Source: Circinella umbellata (taxonomy: Eukaryota > Mucoromycota > Mucoromycetes > Mucorales > Lichtheimiaceae). From it: a stretch of 64,000 nt of DNA. Both the position numbers and the translations under genes were made by a program. The notes under the pieces were generated by a model. The model saw only the letters and a program-made list of their open reading frames with translations. It made no database searches and was not told the origin of the DNA. The number at the start of each line of letters is the position of its first letter. Within the stretch, counting starts at the first letter, position 1. The stretch covers positions 372,001 through 436,000 of the forward strand of contig JAIWNF010000024.1 of the NCBI GenBank assembly GCA_025093555.1, written 5' to 3'. Below are positions 23,317-33,634 of this stretch, piece by piece.

Positions 23317-25758
23317 ATGGCTGCCGTAAGTTTTTATTTTATTTTATTTTCTTATTTCATATATTTAAGTATATGTATATATTATGTCCTATAGCAACCA
23401 GAGCTTCAATTACCAAAATGACAAATAGTGTATTTTTGTATCTTACTCCCTCTTTACATGCACAAATGATATTTATAGGCTAAAGGACCTAAAACTCCAG
23501 TTGATCCCAATGCAGCTGGCCCCATGTTGCGTTACCAAAGCAATTTACCTCATTTGCCTGTTCCTAAGCTTGAAGAAACTTTGCCCAAATACTTGAGCAC
23601 TGTTAAACCTTTGTTGAGCGATGCTGAATATAAGCACACCGAGAATGCTGTCAAACAATTCGTTACAAGTGGAATGGCCGAGAATTTGCAACAACGTTTG
23701 GTTGCCAAGGCTAGCAATCCCTCTGTTCTTAATTGGATCGACGATTGGTGGCTCGACTCTGCTTATTTAGGTTACCGTGAACCTGTTGTCATCAACGTCA
23801 GTTATTTCTATTTGTATAAAGATGATAAGGTTCGCAAATTGCCTGCTAAGCGTGCTGCTGCTGTTACTACTGGTGCTTTGGAATTCAAAAATCAAGTTGT
23901 GAGGTAAGTTTTTTTGTTTGGATTTTTTTTTATCATGAAATTGGAATAGTTGGTTGTGATTTTGGAAAAAGGAAAGAGGTGGCAGAACAAGGGTGATAAT
24001 AGGTTATAGTTTTTAAGTAAGATTAAAACTAAAACATATATTCTTATAGCAACAATTTGGAACCTGAATATGCTAAGGGCGAACCTCTTTGTATGGATCG
24101 TTACAAGTACATGTTCAGTAACTGCCGTATCCCCACAAAGCCATCGGATACGAATGCCATGTATGATCCTATTCAAAACACTCATATCATCGTAATCCGT
24201 AAAAACAAGTTTTACGTTGTCGATACTGTTCATAATGGTCGTCAATTAACTACTGGTGAACTTGAATACCAATTCCAGCGTGTTTATGATGCTGCTGGTT
24301 TTACCAAGGGTGTTGGTTTGGGTGCTTTCACTGGTGATAACCGTGATGATTGGACTGATGTAAGCTAATGTTATATATTTTATGTGGTTGGGGGGTTTCT
24401 AAAATAATAGCGGATGACTAAAAAATAATGTTTTTTTAGAACCGTGAGCTTTTGTTGGCTGCTCACCCCGAAAACAAGAAACTTTTGGAAAAGATCGAAT
24501 CCGCTTCTTTCGTTGTTTGCTTGGATGATTTCGAACCTGTTACTCGTGATGAAAGCTGTCGCGCATGCTGGCATGGTGATGGCCGTAACCGTTTCTTCGA
24601 TAAGCCTCTTCAATTTATTATCTATGACAACGGAAAGGCTGGTTTCATGGGCGAGGTAAATTTAAATATTCATTTATTTGTTGTGTTGGGTTAATTAGAA
24701 AAAAAAATTGTATGAAGATCACTATTTTTATAATTTGGGTAATGAAATATCTATATGGAATATACTAACAATCATGTGAATATAGCATGCTATGATGGAT
24801 GGTACCTCCACTTGCCGCTTGAACGAATATGTTTGTGATGTGTAAGTTTTATTTATACTTATTAAGCATATATGTTAATCTATTTTGAGAAAGGTGAATG
24901 CAAGTTGAAACTAATACAAATTTATTATCATACAGTGTCGCTAAGACTGCCGTCTCTGATGTTCAAGTCAACAATGGCTTACCTGCACCTTCCGAATTAC
25001 AATTCCACATTAACGCCCAAATTGATCAGGCTATCAAGGATGCTGGTGCTCGTTTCGATCAATTGATCGCTAACCATGAATTAACTGTTTTGGCTTTCCA
25101 AGGTTACGGAAAGAACTTGATTAAGAAGTTCAAGACTTCTCCTGATGGATTCGTGCAAATGGTCATTCAATTGGCTTATTATAAGATGTTTGGTACCTTG
25201 CGTCCCACCTATGAATCTGGTCAAACACGTAAGTTCCAATTGGGTCGTACAGAAACCTCTCGAACCGTTAGCCAAGATGCTATTGATTTTGTCAAGGCCT
25301 TTGAATCCACTACTCTCACAAATGAACAAAAGATTGCTGCTTTCCGCAAGGCTGTTAAGACCCAGGGTGCTTACATGGGTCAATGTGTTAACGGTCATGG
25401 TGTCGATCGTCACTTGTTTGGCTTAAAGAAGAGCTTGAAGGGCGATGAAGCTGTTCCAGCCATTTTCCAAGATCCTGCTTATTCTTACTCTTCTCACTGG
25501 TACTTGTCTACTTCCCAATTGTCTTCTGAATACTTTGATGGTTATGGCTGGGGTCAAGTTGTTCCTGATGGTTTCGGTGTTGCTTACATGATCAAGAACA
25601 ACGGCCTTAACTTTAACGTTGCCAGTGTAAAAGATTTGGAAGTTCATGGTAAGAAGTATATTAATGGTACCTACCATTTCAAGCAATGCTTAGAAGATGC
25701 TGCTAATGAGTTGGGTGAACTTCTCAAGTCTGAAGTCAAACCTCAAGCCAAGTTGTAA
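23317..25758 (+). CDS. CAT2: Carnitine O-acetyltransferase, peroxisomal-signal bearing
   Basis: Six exons (23317-23325, 23479-23903, 24050-24359, 24440-24655, 24786-24841, 24936-25758) give 612 residues. The first exon is 9 nt (Met-Ala-Ala). The choline/carnitine acyltransferase fold is clear: LPHLPVPKLEETLPKYL at the N-terminus, NWIDDWWLDSAYL, and the catalytic histidine in GEHAMMDGTSTCRLNEY (His321). KTSPDGFVQMVIQLAYY, YESGQTRKFQLGRTE and GVDRHLFGLKK follow, then FGVAYMIKNNGLNFNV. The enzyme moves acetyl groups between CoA and carnitine, letting acetyl units from peroxisomal or cytosolic metabolism enter mitochondria. The protein ends in Ala-Lys-Leu, a type 1 peroxisomal targeting tripeptide also found on yeast Cat2. 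A mitochondrial presequence is not evident from this start. Confidence 0.93.
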
Positions 25759-26143
25759 AATATACATATATCATTATCATCTTTCTCCTCCCTATAAAAA
25801 AACCTTTCTATTTGTTTTCTTCTTTGTATTTCCTTTTGTTATAGACAATCCATTTCCATTCCATCAAAAACCATTCGTGTTTGTTTATCAATTATTTTAT
25901 GAATATCTCTCCTACTCTTTCTTCTTACTTCCATCAACTCCTCCTTCTTTTGTCAAATCACGTTGATTTACAAGGACAATATATCACAATAAAAATAAAG
26001 ACTCCGATTTCCAATATTATTAAATTCACCTTAGCAACTAATAATTACGTTGAGTTTCTCTCTCTCTGCGAATATTCTGAATAGCTTTTTATTTGCGACG
26101 CATACACCTCCTCTCCTCCTTTGGTAAACAAACTGCTTTTTTA
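25759..26143. other. Spacer, no gene seen
   Basis: 385 bp between the transferase stop and the next gene. Pyrimidine-rich with a CTCTCTCT tract near 26058. Nothing coding is seen. Confidence 0.5.
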
Positions 26144-28014
26144 ATGTCTTATAAATCTAGACAACGTGTTAGTGCCAAACACAGTCACCTTTTTGGTGAT
26201 GGTAAGTACTTATAACATTTTAATTTATTAAGAAACTTAACATGTCTTATTGCACATCCGTGTTCATATACGTATTCTAATTGAGCTGTACAAAACTATA
26301 TTGTAATTTTATATGAACATAATTAGATCCTTTAAGCGCATCTTCAACGCCTACTAATGATGATCCACTTTTTGGTGGAAGTAATAGCACATTAACGAAC
26401 AATCGTTCAGCTTTATCGTCACCTGGGTCAGCTACTCCCAAAGCAACAGTAGTCGATCCTTTATTATCATTATCTTCTCGAAGTTGTTCTCCATTGGGTA
26501 ATAATAATAACAGTAATGGCAGTTCAACTTCTCCTCGTCATCAACCTAAACGAAATACTGCTACTACAAGCAATAGTATATTTGGTGATATTGATGTTTC
26601 CAAGTTAAGCGGAACAAGTGGGAATGGGAATAATAATAACAATGGATTTGGATCGAAACGGGCAACAGCCAGCTTAAGAACTTCTCCGACACCATCACTT
26701 CATGCGGATGATAATGACGATGAAGATTTATTATTTGGAGGAACTGGAAGAAGGAGAATAAGACGGTCTCCACCGCCACCACCCCCTCCGTCTAATACAC
26801 AGCAACAACATCAACATAATATTACATCATCATTATCCCAGTCATCATCACCTGCATCTTCGTCAACTCGATCTTCTTTATCCGATCATAATGTGCAAAA
26901 ATCTATATCACCACCATTACCTGAAAGAAAAAAACAATCACCCGTAGTAACCCAACAGCCAATACCACAGAAACAAAGCGAACCCACACCAAAAGAACAA
27001 CAACAACAAGCATCACCATCTTCATCTACTACCACCACTACTTCAGAAAGACCCCAGTCATCATTATTTAGTCGATTTATTAAAAAGAAATCTTCACCAC
27101 CTGAAAGTACAGCAACATCACCGCCACCTCCCCCGCCACGTCACGAGGAAGTACCTAAAAGATTCAAAGTACCTCCCCCAGTACCGCCACGACAAATTAC
27201 ACCCCAATCCTCTTCTGTAACAACGACACCTCCACCTCCCCCACCAAGACGTGATCAAAAACAATCTCCGCAATTTCAACAGACATTGCCATCAAGACGT
27301 CAACAGGAAGTAGAGGAAACGGAAGAAGAAGAACAACAAGTGCCTACTGTAATTATTGAAGATGAAGCTACACGTGCATTTGCAGAAGATATCAAATTCG
27401 ATACCCCTTCATCGTCCTCATCTAAACCACGCTATTTTGATGATAACGATCCAGAATTGTTGGTTTCACTTACTAATGATGCATTACGATTCGACAATAA
27501 TAATAATAATAATAATAATGGGCCTAACATGGTTCCTTCGGCGAGTACACCTACAGGTTATCACCATCAACGATCTGTAACAGCATCAACAACACAAGAC
27601 GATGGATTTTTTGCAACAAATAACAGTGCTAATAACCCATGGTCTTTGGCACCTATCGACTTTACACGTACAGCATCTACAAGTTCTCCTTTAATTAAAT
27701 CCAATGGTCGACCCAAGGTTGCTCCCACAGAAATTGAACCAGCAAAAGCAGCACGATTTGCGGATCTAATTGAGAGTTGGAATGGTGGAAAGCGAAAGAT
27801 TTCAACAACAAAGGATCCAGTAATCAAAGAGGAAGAGGATGATCAATTCTTTACGAGGGTTGCTGCAGAACAACAAGATATTGGATTTGCTGGTATTGAA
27901 GCGGTAGATGAAGAGGAAGAGGAAGAGGACCATGAATTTAAGATAATGAATGGTCATCAGCAAAATAAACAAGTAGATTGGGATATTCAAGATAATGATA
28001 ACCCTTGGCGTTAA
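26144..28014 (+). CDS. Proline-rich low-complexity protein with SH3-ligand motifs
   Basis: I do not recognise the family. Two exons (26144-26201, 26327-28014) give 581 residues. The N-terminus, MSYKSRQRVSAKHSHLFGDD, is basic and spans the intron. Most of the protein is disordered, with Ser/Thr/Gln/Asn runs, poly-proline stretches (SPPPPPPPS, SPPPPPPRHEEVPKRF, TPPPPPPRRDQ) and the SH3-type ligand VPPPVPPRQ. DDPLFGG-like and NNPW/DNPWR motifs occur, the latter ending the protein. A short ordered-looking helix (KAARFADLIESWNGGKRK) precedes an acidic tail. This composition is typical of scaffolds in actin or endocytic assemblies, but that is inference only. The start is fixed by the short conserved-looking first exon and a GTAAGT donor. 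Confidence 0.75.
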
Positions 28015-30048
28015 TAAAATTTATTTCTTTTCTTTTCTACACTCATTCACATATATATTCATTATCTTCCCTCCCCTGAATACCAGAATTTGTTTTTTGT
28101 ATCTGCTAGTTATCGTTTTCCATTTTTTTTTACATACACATTACCCTCAATCTCTCAATATCCGTTGTCTATTATTTTTTTTCTTACATCCTTGTTACAA
28201 GTAACATCTTATCCATTAGCAGAATATTAATAGAAGTCATGTTTCATATTTTACAACATATTATGTATTTGTTTACCTAATTTGTTTGTTATGTATATTA
28301 CTTGTTTTGGACTGGTGTTACATACTAAGTTTTATTATTGTTTAATTGCTATAAATATATATAACATTGGATCACACAAATTAATAGAATAGTTTATTAT
28401 AGTCTATGGCAAATGTAGATCGACAAAAAAAATATGGATGGGAACTCTGGTGAAAATTAACAATGAGGGGATTGATATGATTTTACGTGTCATATGCATT
28501 AATGGTAATGCAGGAAGATAAAATTCGAATTGAAGTTTATATAAATTTATTTTTCATTGTTTTCTAATTTTGCATGTGCATGCTTACAGCATATAGCATT
28601 CTGATACATCATATTATAGAATTTGCTCTGATACTGTTGATCATGCTTTTTTAGAGAACTCAGGCGTATAAAATTCACTACAGAATTATTTATCTACAGT
28701 ATGTAAAGACGGATGTACGTATATATGTTCTAGCAATAATTAATAAGTAGAGCTTTCCACATAATCGAGAGGGGAGAGTATTATACTGTTAATGCTATTG
28801 CTGTATACAATCAATCGTATATAAATGGGTGAGACCTGATAAATATCTATCCAATAAAATAAGGTAGCAGTATTCCACTTCTCCTTCTTCTCCTTTTCTA
28901 TAAAGTAACCGAACATTTATGTACGTATAAAAGAAAAAGTTCACTCATCCAACTCTATTATTTCTTTATTTTATAAATAAATCACTCATACATACGTACA
29001 TACATTTTTATTTTAATATACGTACGTAGCATTGTTATAAAGCAATTTCATCACATAATATTATACTACGTATGTATTGCTTTATCCATACTATTGTTCT
29101 TGCCATTTTTAGTTTCTACGTACATTCCTCGGTAGGGCGATATAATAATATTTATGGTCAATATCTACACACACGACAAACTAAAATATACAAACTAAAA
29201 GCTAATAATTTGATATCCATATATATATATATCAATTCTGGAGCGGCCTCTCTGATGCTCAAATACCTATTTTTTCTGATCTTTTGAACAAAACCATTCC
29301 AGGATTACAAAGCAAAAAAACCACTCCCGATAATCGTTTTCCAAATGGTCAACAACAAGGATTATCAAAACTTTAGAAAATTTCGAGCCTTCGCAGATAA
29401 CGAAACCACGTTAATGATATCAAATAATATATACATATATAGTGTACGGTACACATAAAAATCAGAGAACGGAAGCAGCTCATAAAAAAAGAGTAACGAT
29501 TTCTGAATTAATACATTATAAATATATTTTTCTTTGTTGATCGAGTAGGAAACAAATAAATCTTATTTTTTATTAATTATACTTACATAAATGCATGTAA
29601 TAATGTTATGCAAAATATAAACACATGAAAAAAAACACGGATAAATCGTGCTAAAAAAATTATTTACTATTTATCATTGACGACAACGGAGCTGTGATTC
29701 CAAATATAAACAATGAAGGATGTTGAGTTTATATGGATTATATACTGTGAGTAGTTGTAGAAGTAGGGTTTTATTCCGTTTTCCAACTTTAATAATAATA
29801 ATACAAATCATTCAGTACAAACGTCGCGATCAAGTACTTGTGATAATTTCAAATACGTGGGTACCACAAGAAGAATATATTCGTGCCTATTTTATCTTCA
29901 TCGGCATAATACGCCTTTTTTTCAAACTCAATAAGAAAATAAGTAAAAATGACCTGCTCAGATATATTGTATCGGCTACTCTTCCAACTTCGACCAACCT
30001 CAGACCAACCTAGGTCCACTCATACGAAGCATGACCTTGGAAAGTGCC
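28015..30048. other. Left part of the accessory island; no complete gene
   Basis: About 2 kb of AT-rich DNA. It contains a cluster of ACGTA-core palindromes (28715-29120) and an isolated exon-like open segment at 29233-29376. That segment reads FWSGLSDAQIPIFSDLL and ends SKL followed by TAG. I cannot attach it to a gene. It could be a remnant or an unrecognised upstream exon of the disrupted gene to the right. Confidence 0.4.
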
Positions 30049-30644
30049 ATTGAAGACTATTTACGCGTTACCAAACCTGTGAAACCTGCATAGCAGAATT
30101 TATATTACTTAACTCGGATGAAGTGATTGATTCATTTGTGAATCCTTTGGAAAGTATTGTGAGTTATGCGGCCGTCAAACAATTGGTTATTTCCAAGTTT
30201 ACAGAAACAATGAAGAAAAAGAAAATTCAAGTAAGTTTTTAATTGTTTGTTGATCATTACTATTATTTTTCATAAACATTTATTGTAACAATCTATTTTA
30301 GGATTATATCTTAAATAAGCGTGATGTAAATTGGAATTCGTTAGCAAATAGTATTAATCGGGTAAGTTCGCTTCTGAGCCCACGCGTGCGGGCGTGTGTG
30401 AAAAAGTTCCAAAAGTGATTAAAAACATTGAATTCTAGAGCAAAGAGCGAGAAAAGATAACAAAAAATGTTGAAGAAATGAGACAAGATATTGTGGCCGC
30501 TACCAATGTAAGTGCGATCGTCAATATATTTTTATTTCGATGGTAATTTTGTAGTAATAATAATTGTACTTCTTACCAAAAAAAAAAAAAAGCAAGAGGA
30601 TCCTTTTGCCTCTTCTCCGGGTCAATTAAACGGTATTGAGTTAA

Positions 30645-31116
30645 CACTGTGCCCAATTTCATCCTTGAATAATTAATTTTCAAGGATGAACAAAGGATCA
30701 TCGGATGTTTGACCATTTTCAAGAGTCAATCCTTGAATTTCATCCTTTGATCCTTGAACTAGACCGAGAGAATATTTTCCTAATACCTCAAAAATCATAA
30801 CAACAATGCTATAAAACAGCACATTTAATAAAGGATAAAGATTACGATCAATGATTTCTCCAGGTAATTTTTGTTGACAACAATTTTTTTTTTCGGCTGC
30901 CAAAAAAAAATAAAAAAAGAAGCATATAAGAAAAGGCTGACAAATGAAGATAGAAGCATTCGATCTTTTTGTTTTGTTTTAGTTTATTTCCACAAAAAAA
31001 CTTCAGCTGTTGCTTTTCAAGGATCCATCCTTGAATCTAATCCTTCGCTATTTTAAATCCCTACAACCTGTTCTAACAGTTGATCCTTGAATTCAAGGAT
31101 GGAATAATGCACAGTG
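30645..31116. mobile_element. MITE with CACTG termini and TAA target duplication
   Basis: 472 bp, bounded on both sides by TAA (30642-30644 and 31117-31119). The ends are inverted: left CACTGTGCCCAATTTCATCC..., right (reverse strand) CACTGTGCATTATTCCATCC..., both continuing TTGAAT. About nine copies of ATCCTTGAA or its reverse lie inside, mostly subterminal, as expected for transposase-binding repeats. It has no coding capacity. The 3-bp duplication with CACTG ends suggests a CACTA-like or Harbinger-like family; I cannot decide which. Confidence 0.75.
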
Positions 31117-31337
31117 TAAAAGCAGCTATCGATGATTGGAGAATTATGAACCCTAAATCAATTGAGTAAGTGAACTTATCATACTTGCAGCATCACATGG
31201 TATCGCACTTGCTAACAAGACCATGTTTCTGATTAACGATAGAGTAATATCGTATGGTATTCTTGATTTGGTAACAATTCCAAAACAAGGGAACATCATT
31301 TGTATTAAATGGTAATTTAGAACAATTGAATTTATTA

Positions 31338-31625
31338 GAGCATGCCCAACGGACTCCCGAAAAATGAAATTTGCTAGATTTGGAGAACTGATTTGGAGAT
31401 TCATTGCGCCAACGGAGTCTCCAAATGAAAAGCTAAATCTATGAAAACCCAAATTCAGAGTCACCATTCTCTAAATTACGGGAGCCTCTGGCTGATCTCC
31501 AAACACCCTTCTGTGCCTTGAAATAAAAAATCTTAGTTTGGGGAGTCCGTTGGGTGATTTGCACAATTGCCAAATTTCGGCACTGATTCTGGGTTTATAT
31601 CTAGCAAAAAATTTGGGGCATGCTC
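31338..31625. mobile_element. Harbinger/Tourist-like MITE with TTA target duplication
   Basis: 288 bp flanked by TTA (31335-31337, 31626-31628). Both ends begin GAGCATGCCC reading inward, and both continue with a GCTAGAT motif. A perfect 14-bp inverted pair CCCAACGGACTCCC lies at 31345-31358 and 31541-31554. The end sequence and the TWA duplication resemble PIF-Harbinger (Tourist-type) MITEs known from plants. No coding capacity. Confidence 0.7.
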
Positions 31626-32267
31626 TTACTACCCAAGATTGACGTTTCGCACACCAAAGCCATTACCGCCAAGAATATAGCCAAGTCCATTACAGAACCG
31701 ATGGTAAAAGTCTCGCCATGTGTTTTGTTAAATTACTTTATTAACCACGTTTTCTTTTTTAGAAACTCCCATCAACTGACCTTCAACTGTTGGAAATACT
31801 AAAAGAATCATTAAAAGAAGCAAAGAAGGATAAGAAGGATAAACTCAAAAAAGCTGTTTCTAAAGTCATAAATGTGTAGTAAGTTGCACTTTAAACATAT
31901 ATTTTGTGTGCATTTGTACATATCCTTACATATATGCTTAAATATAAAATTATTATTGTAGCCGACGACAATTTCTCCATGGCAAAAATATACTCGAAGA
32001 AGAACAAAGCGAAGGCAATTATGTGGCTACATTTTTATATCCTATATTTGACCATCTTTTTCGTGATTGCGCAGATTATGTTATAATGTGGTAAGTACTG
32101 TGAGTACAGAAAATGAGTAATGAGGCAATAAAAGCCTCGATTCTGGCACATTGTGTAAAATTTTATTCCTTAACATAATATATAACTTAGGGGTGAAAGT
32201 AAAATGAAAGCAGTCAAATACATTCTTGATGATGATGGCCTGGACGACAAGGATCGACGTAGCAATA

Positions 32268-32443
32268 CAGTCGAACCCCGTTTTTTGCACTCCCGGTTTT
32301 TGCACACCCCCACTTTTTGCACGCCTCTCAGCCTAAATCCCACTATAATTTTACTATGTTTTCGACCCCACTTTTTGCACACCCCCGGTTTTTGCACTAC
32401 TTTCAAGCCAAATCCCACCTGTGCAAAAAACGGGGTTCAACTG
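32268..32443. mobile_element. Pogo/Tc1-mariner-like MITE with TA target duplication
   Basis: 176 bp flanked by TA (32266-32267, 32444-32445). Including the TA, the 25-bp terminal inverted repeats match at 24 positions (CAGTYGAACCCCGTTTTTTG...). The core TTTTTGCAC occurs six times (five direct, one inverted). It has no coding capacity and inserts a stop into the host exon. Removing the element plus one TA restores the surrounding frame. Confidence 0.85.
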
Positions 32444-33140
32444 TAGTGCAAATGTACACGGAAAAATTACTTTACGATCCCTTGAAATAGAAATATGTGT
32501 TATAGAAGTATCAAGAGCTCCTCAGGTTCCTGATTATACTCATTTCGTAGAAGACCGGGTGAAGATTGCGATTAATTTGAAAAAGATGTTCCGTTATATA
32601 ATTAACAAAAACCCTACTGGAAATATGTCTGAATTGATGTCGTTAAATTTATATGGAATACAGTTCTATGGTAAGCCAAAAAAAAAAAATTAAAAAGGTA
32701 TCAGAATGCAAAACTGAGTAACTACGCTGTAGAGATCTAACTAGAAATGTTTCAACTTAAGGCCATGAAATGTTTATCTATACAATGTCGATGCCACTTT
32801 GGGGGGTCTTTGTCTTTCGGCAAAACAAGATATTAAAGCTACCAGTTATATTAGCAACGGCCAAAAAAGATTTGAGAAATATGGTGACCGTATTATGGCA
32901 ACTGAAGGTAAAGAAGGATGTCATAAAAAAGTGTCATACTCAAATACTTATGCTACCTTTTTTTTCTTACAGGAATCTTTACAGCACACAACTAGTAGCA
33001 TTTACGAATTTATTAATACAAATGATACAGACTCATCATCAGACAATTCAGAGGGCCATGCTTCACCAAATAAAAAATTAAAACGTTCGCGAAATCGCTC
33101 ATCTCCAGAATTCTCCCGTCGCTTTTCACGCAACAATTAA

Positions 33141-33584
33141 TAATTATACCCATTTATATTCGATATGCCATGCTAGATGTAAATATGTAAAAGTTAATGA
33201 TGAAAATGTTGCTTGTGTAAGTAAAAAAATATATTTTTCTTAACAATAACAACAATAAAAATAATAATATGTATATGTATATTTAAACTATTTTATATAT
33301 ATTATTCATTATATATAGTATATACAACATATTTTTTTTTTTTTAGGAGACTAAAGAGTCTTTTTTTTATTTAATCACACGTCGGAATTTGAGGGGTGTA
33401 ACTAAGTTGAGATTAAGAGTCAGAGGGAGAAAGAATAAAATAATGCGGAACTGCACCGAGCTTTGATATTCCGTAAATAAAACAATGAGAAAGAGACAGT
33501 GGACGACAGTAAGTGGGTGATCTTGGTCTTGACAATCGAGATTGATCAATATAATAGACGGAACGCAATGCTATTGAGAATGGG

Positions 33585-33586
<2 letters not shown>
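33141..33586. other. Spacer between the disrupted gene and the LINE tail
   Basis: About 450 bp with long A/T tracts (T14 near 33332-33345). The minus-strand open frame 33367-33549 shows no recognisable motif. No gene called. Confidence 0.4.

Positions 33587-33634
<48 letters not shown>

Larger units (their letters stand above)
30049..33140 (+). pseudogene. Disrupted multi-exon gene of an apparently lineage-specific family, with three MITE insertions
   Basis: The start is unresolved. From 30230 leftward the frame is open to 30049 with no ATG, and a neighbouring frame reads MTLESAIEDYLRVTKP, hinting at a frameshift or missing exon. Downstream exons join in frame: to 30230, 30302-30361, 30439-30507, 30593-30648, 31115-31165, 31243-31270, 31638-31703, 31763-31878, 31962-32090, 32191-32265 then 32446-32670 (split by the pogo-like element), 32762-32907, 32973-33140. 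The C-terminal half has FLYPIFDHLF, an E-rich strand ending CVIEVSRAPQ, HFVEDRVKIAINLKKMF, then YGIQFYGHEMFIYTM and a basic Ser-rich tail (KKLKRSRNRSSPEFSRR). This strand/helix order is like many expanded Mucorales proteins that I suspect are PD-(D/E)XK-like, but that is unproven. The element at 32268-32443 adds an in-frame TAG, so this copy is probably non-functional. Confidence 0.5.

Noticed and set aside
29720..30013. 97-codon open frame upstream of the disrupted gene
   Set aside because: Hydrophobic and aromatic-rich translation of TA-rich DNA with no link to the downstream exons. It could not be joined in frame.
30673..30903. 76-codon minus-strand frame
   Set aside because: It lies wholly inside the CACTG-ended MITE and reflects its repeats.
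32081..32446. Open frames on both strands across 32.1-32.45 kb
   Set aside because: They are translations of the pogo-like MITE and its repeated TTTTTGCAC cores (Cys/His/Lys repeats), not genes.
32191..32670. Possibility that the pogo-like MITE is spliced out like the CACTG one
   Set aside because: The nearby donor/acceptor pairs tried (at GTAGCA, GTCGAA or GTTTTT with CTGTAG or TTCAAG) either leave the wrong frame or use very poor sites.
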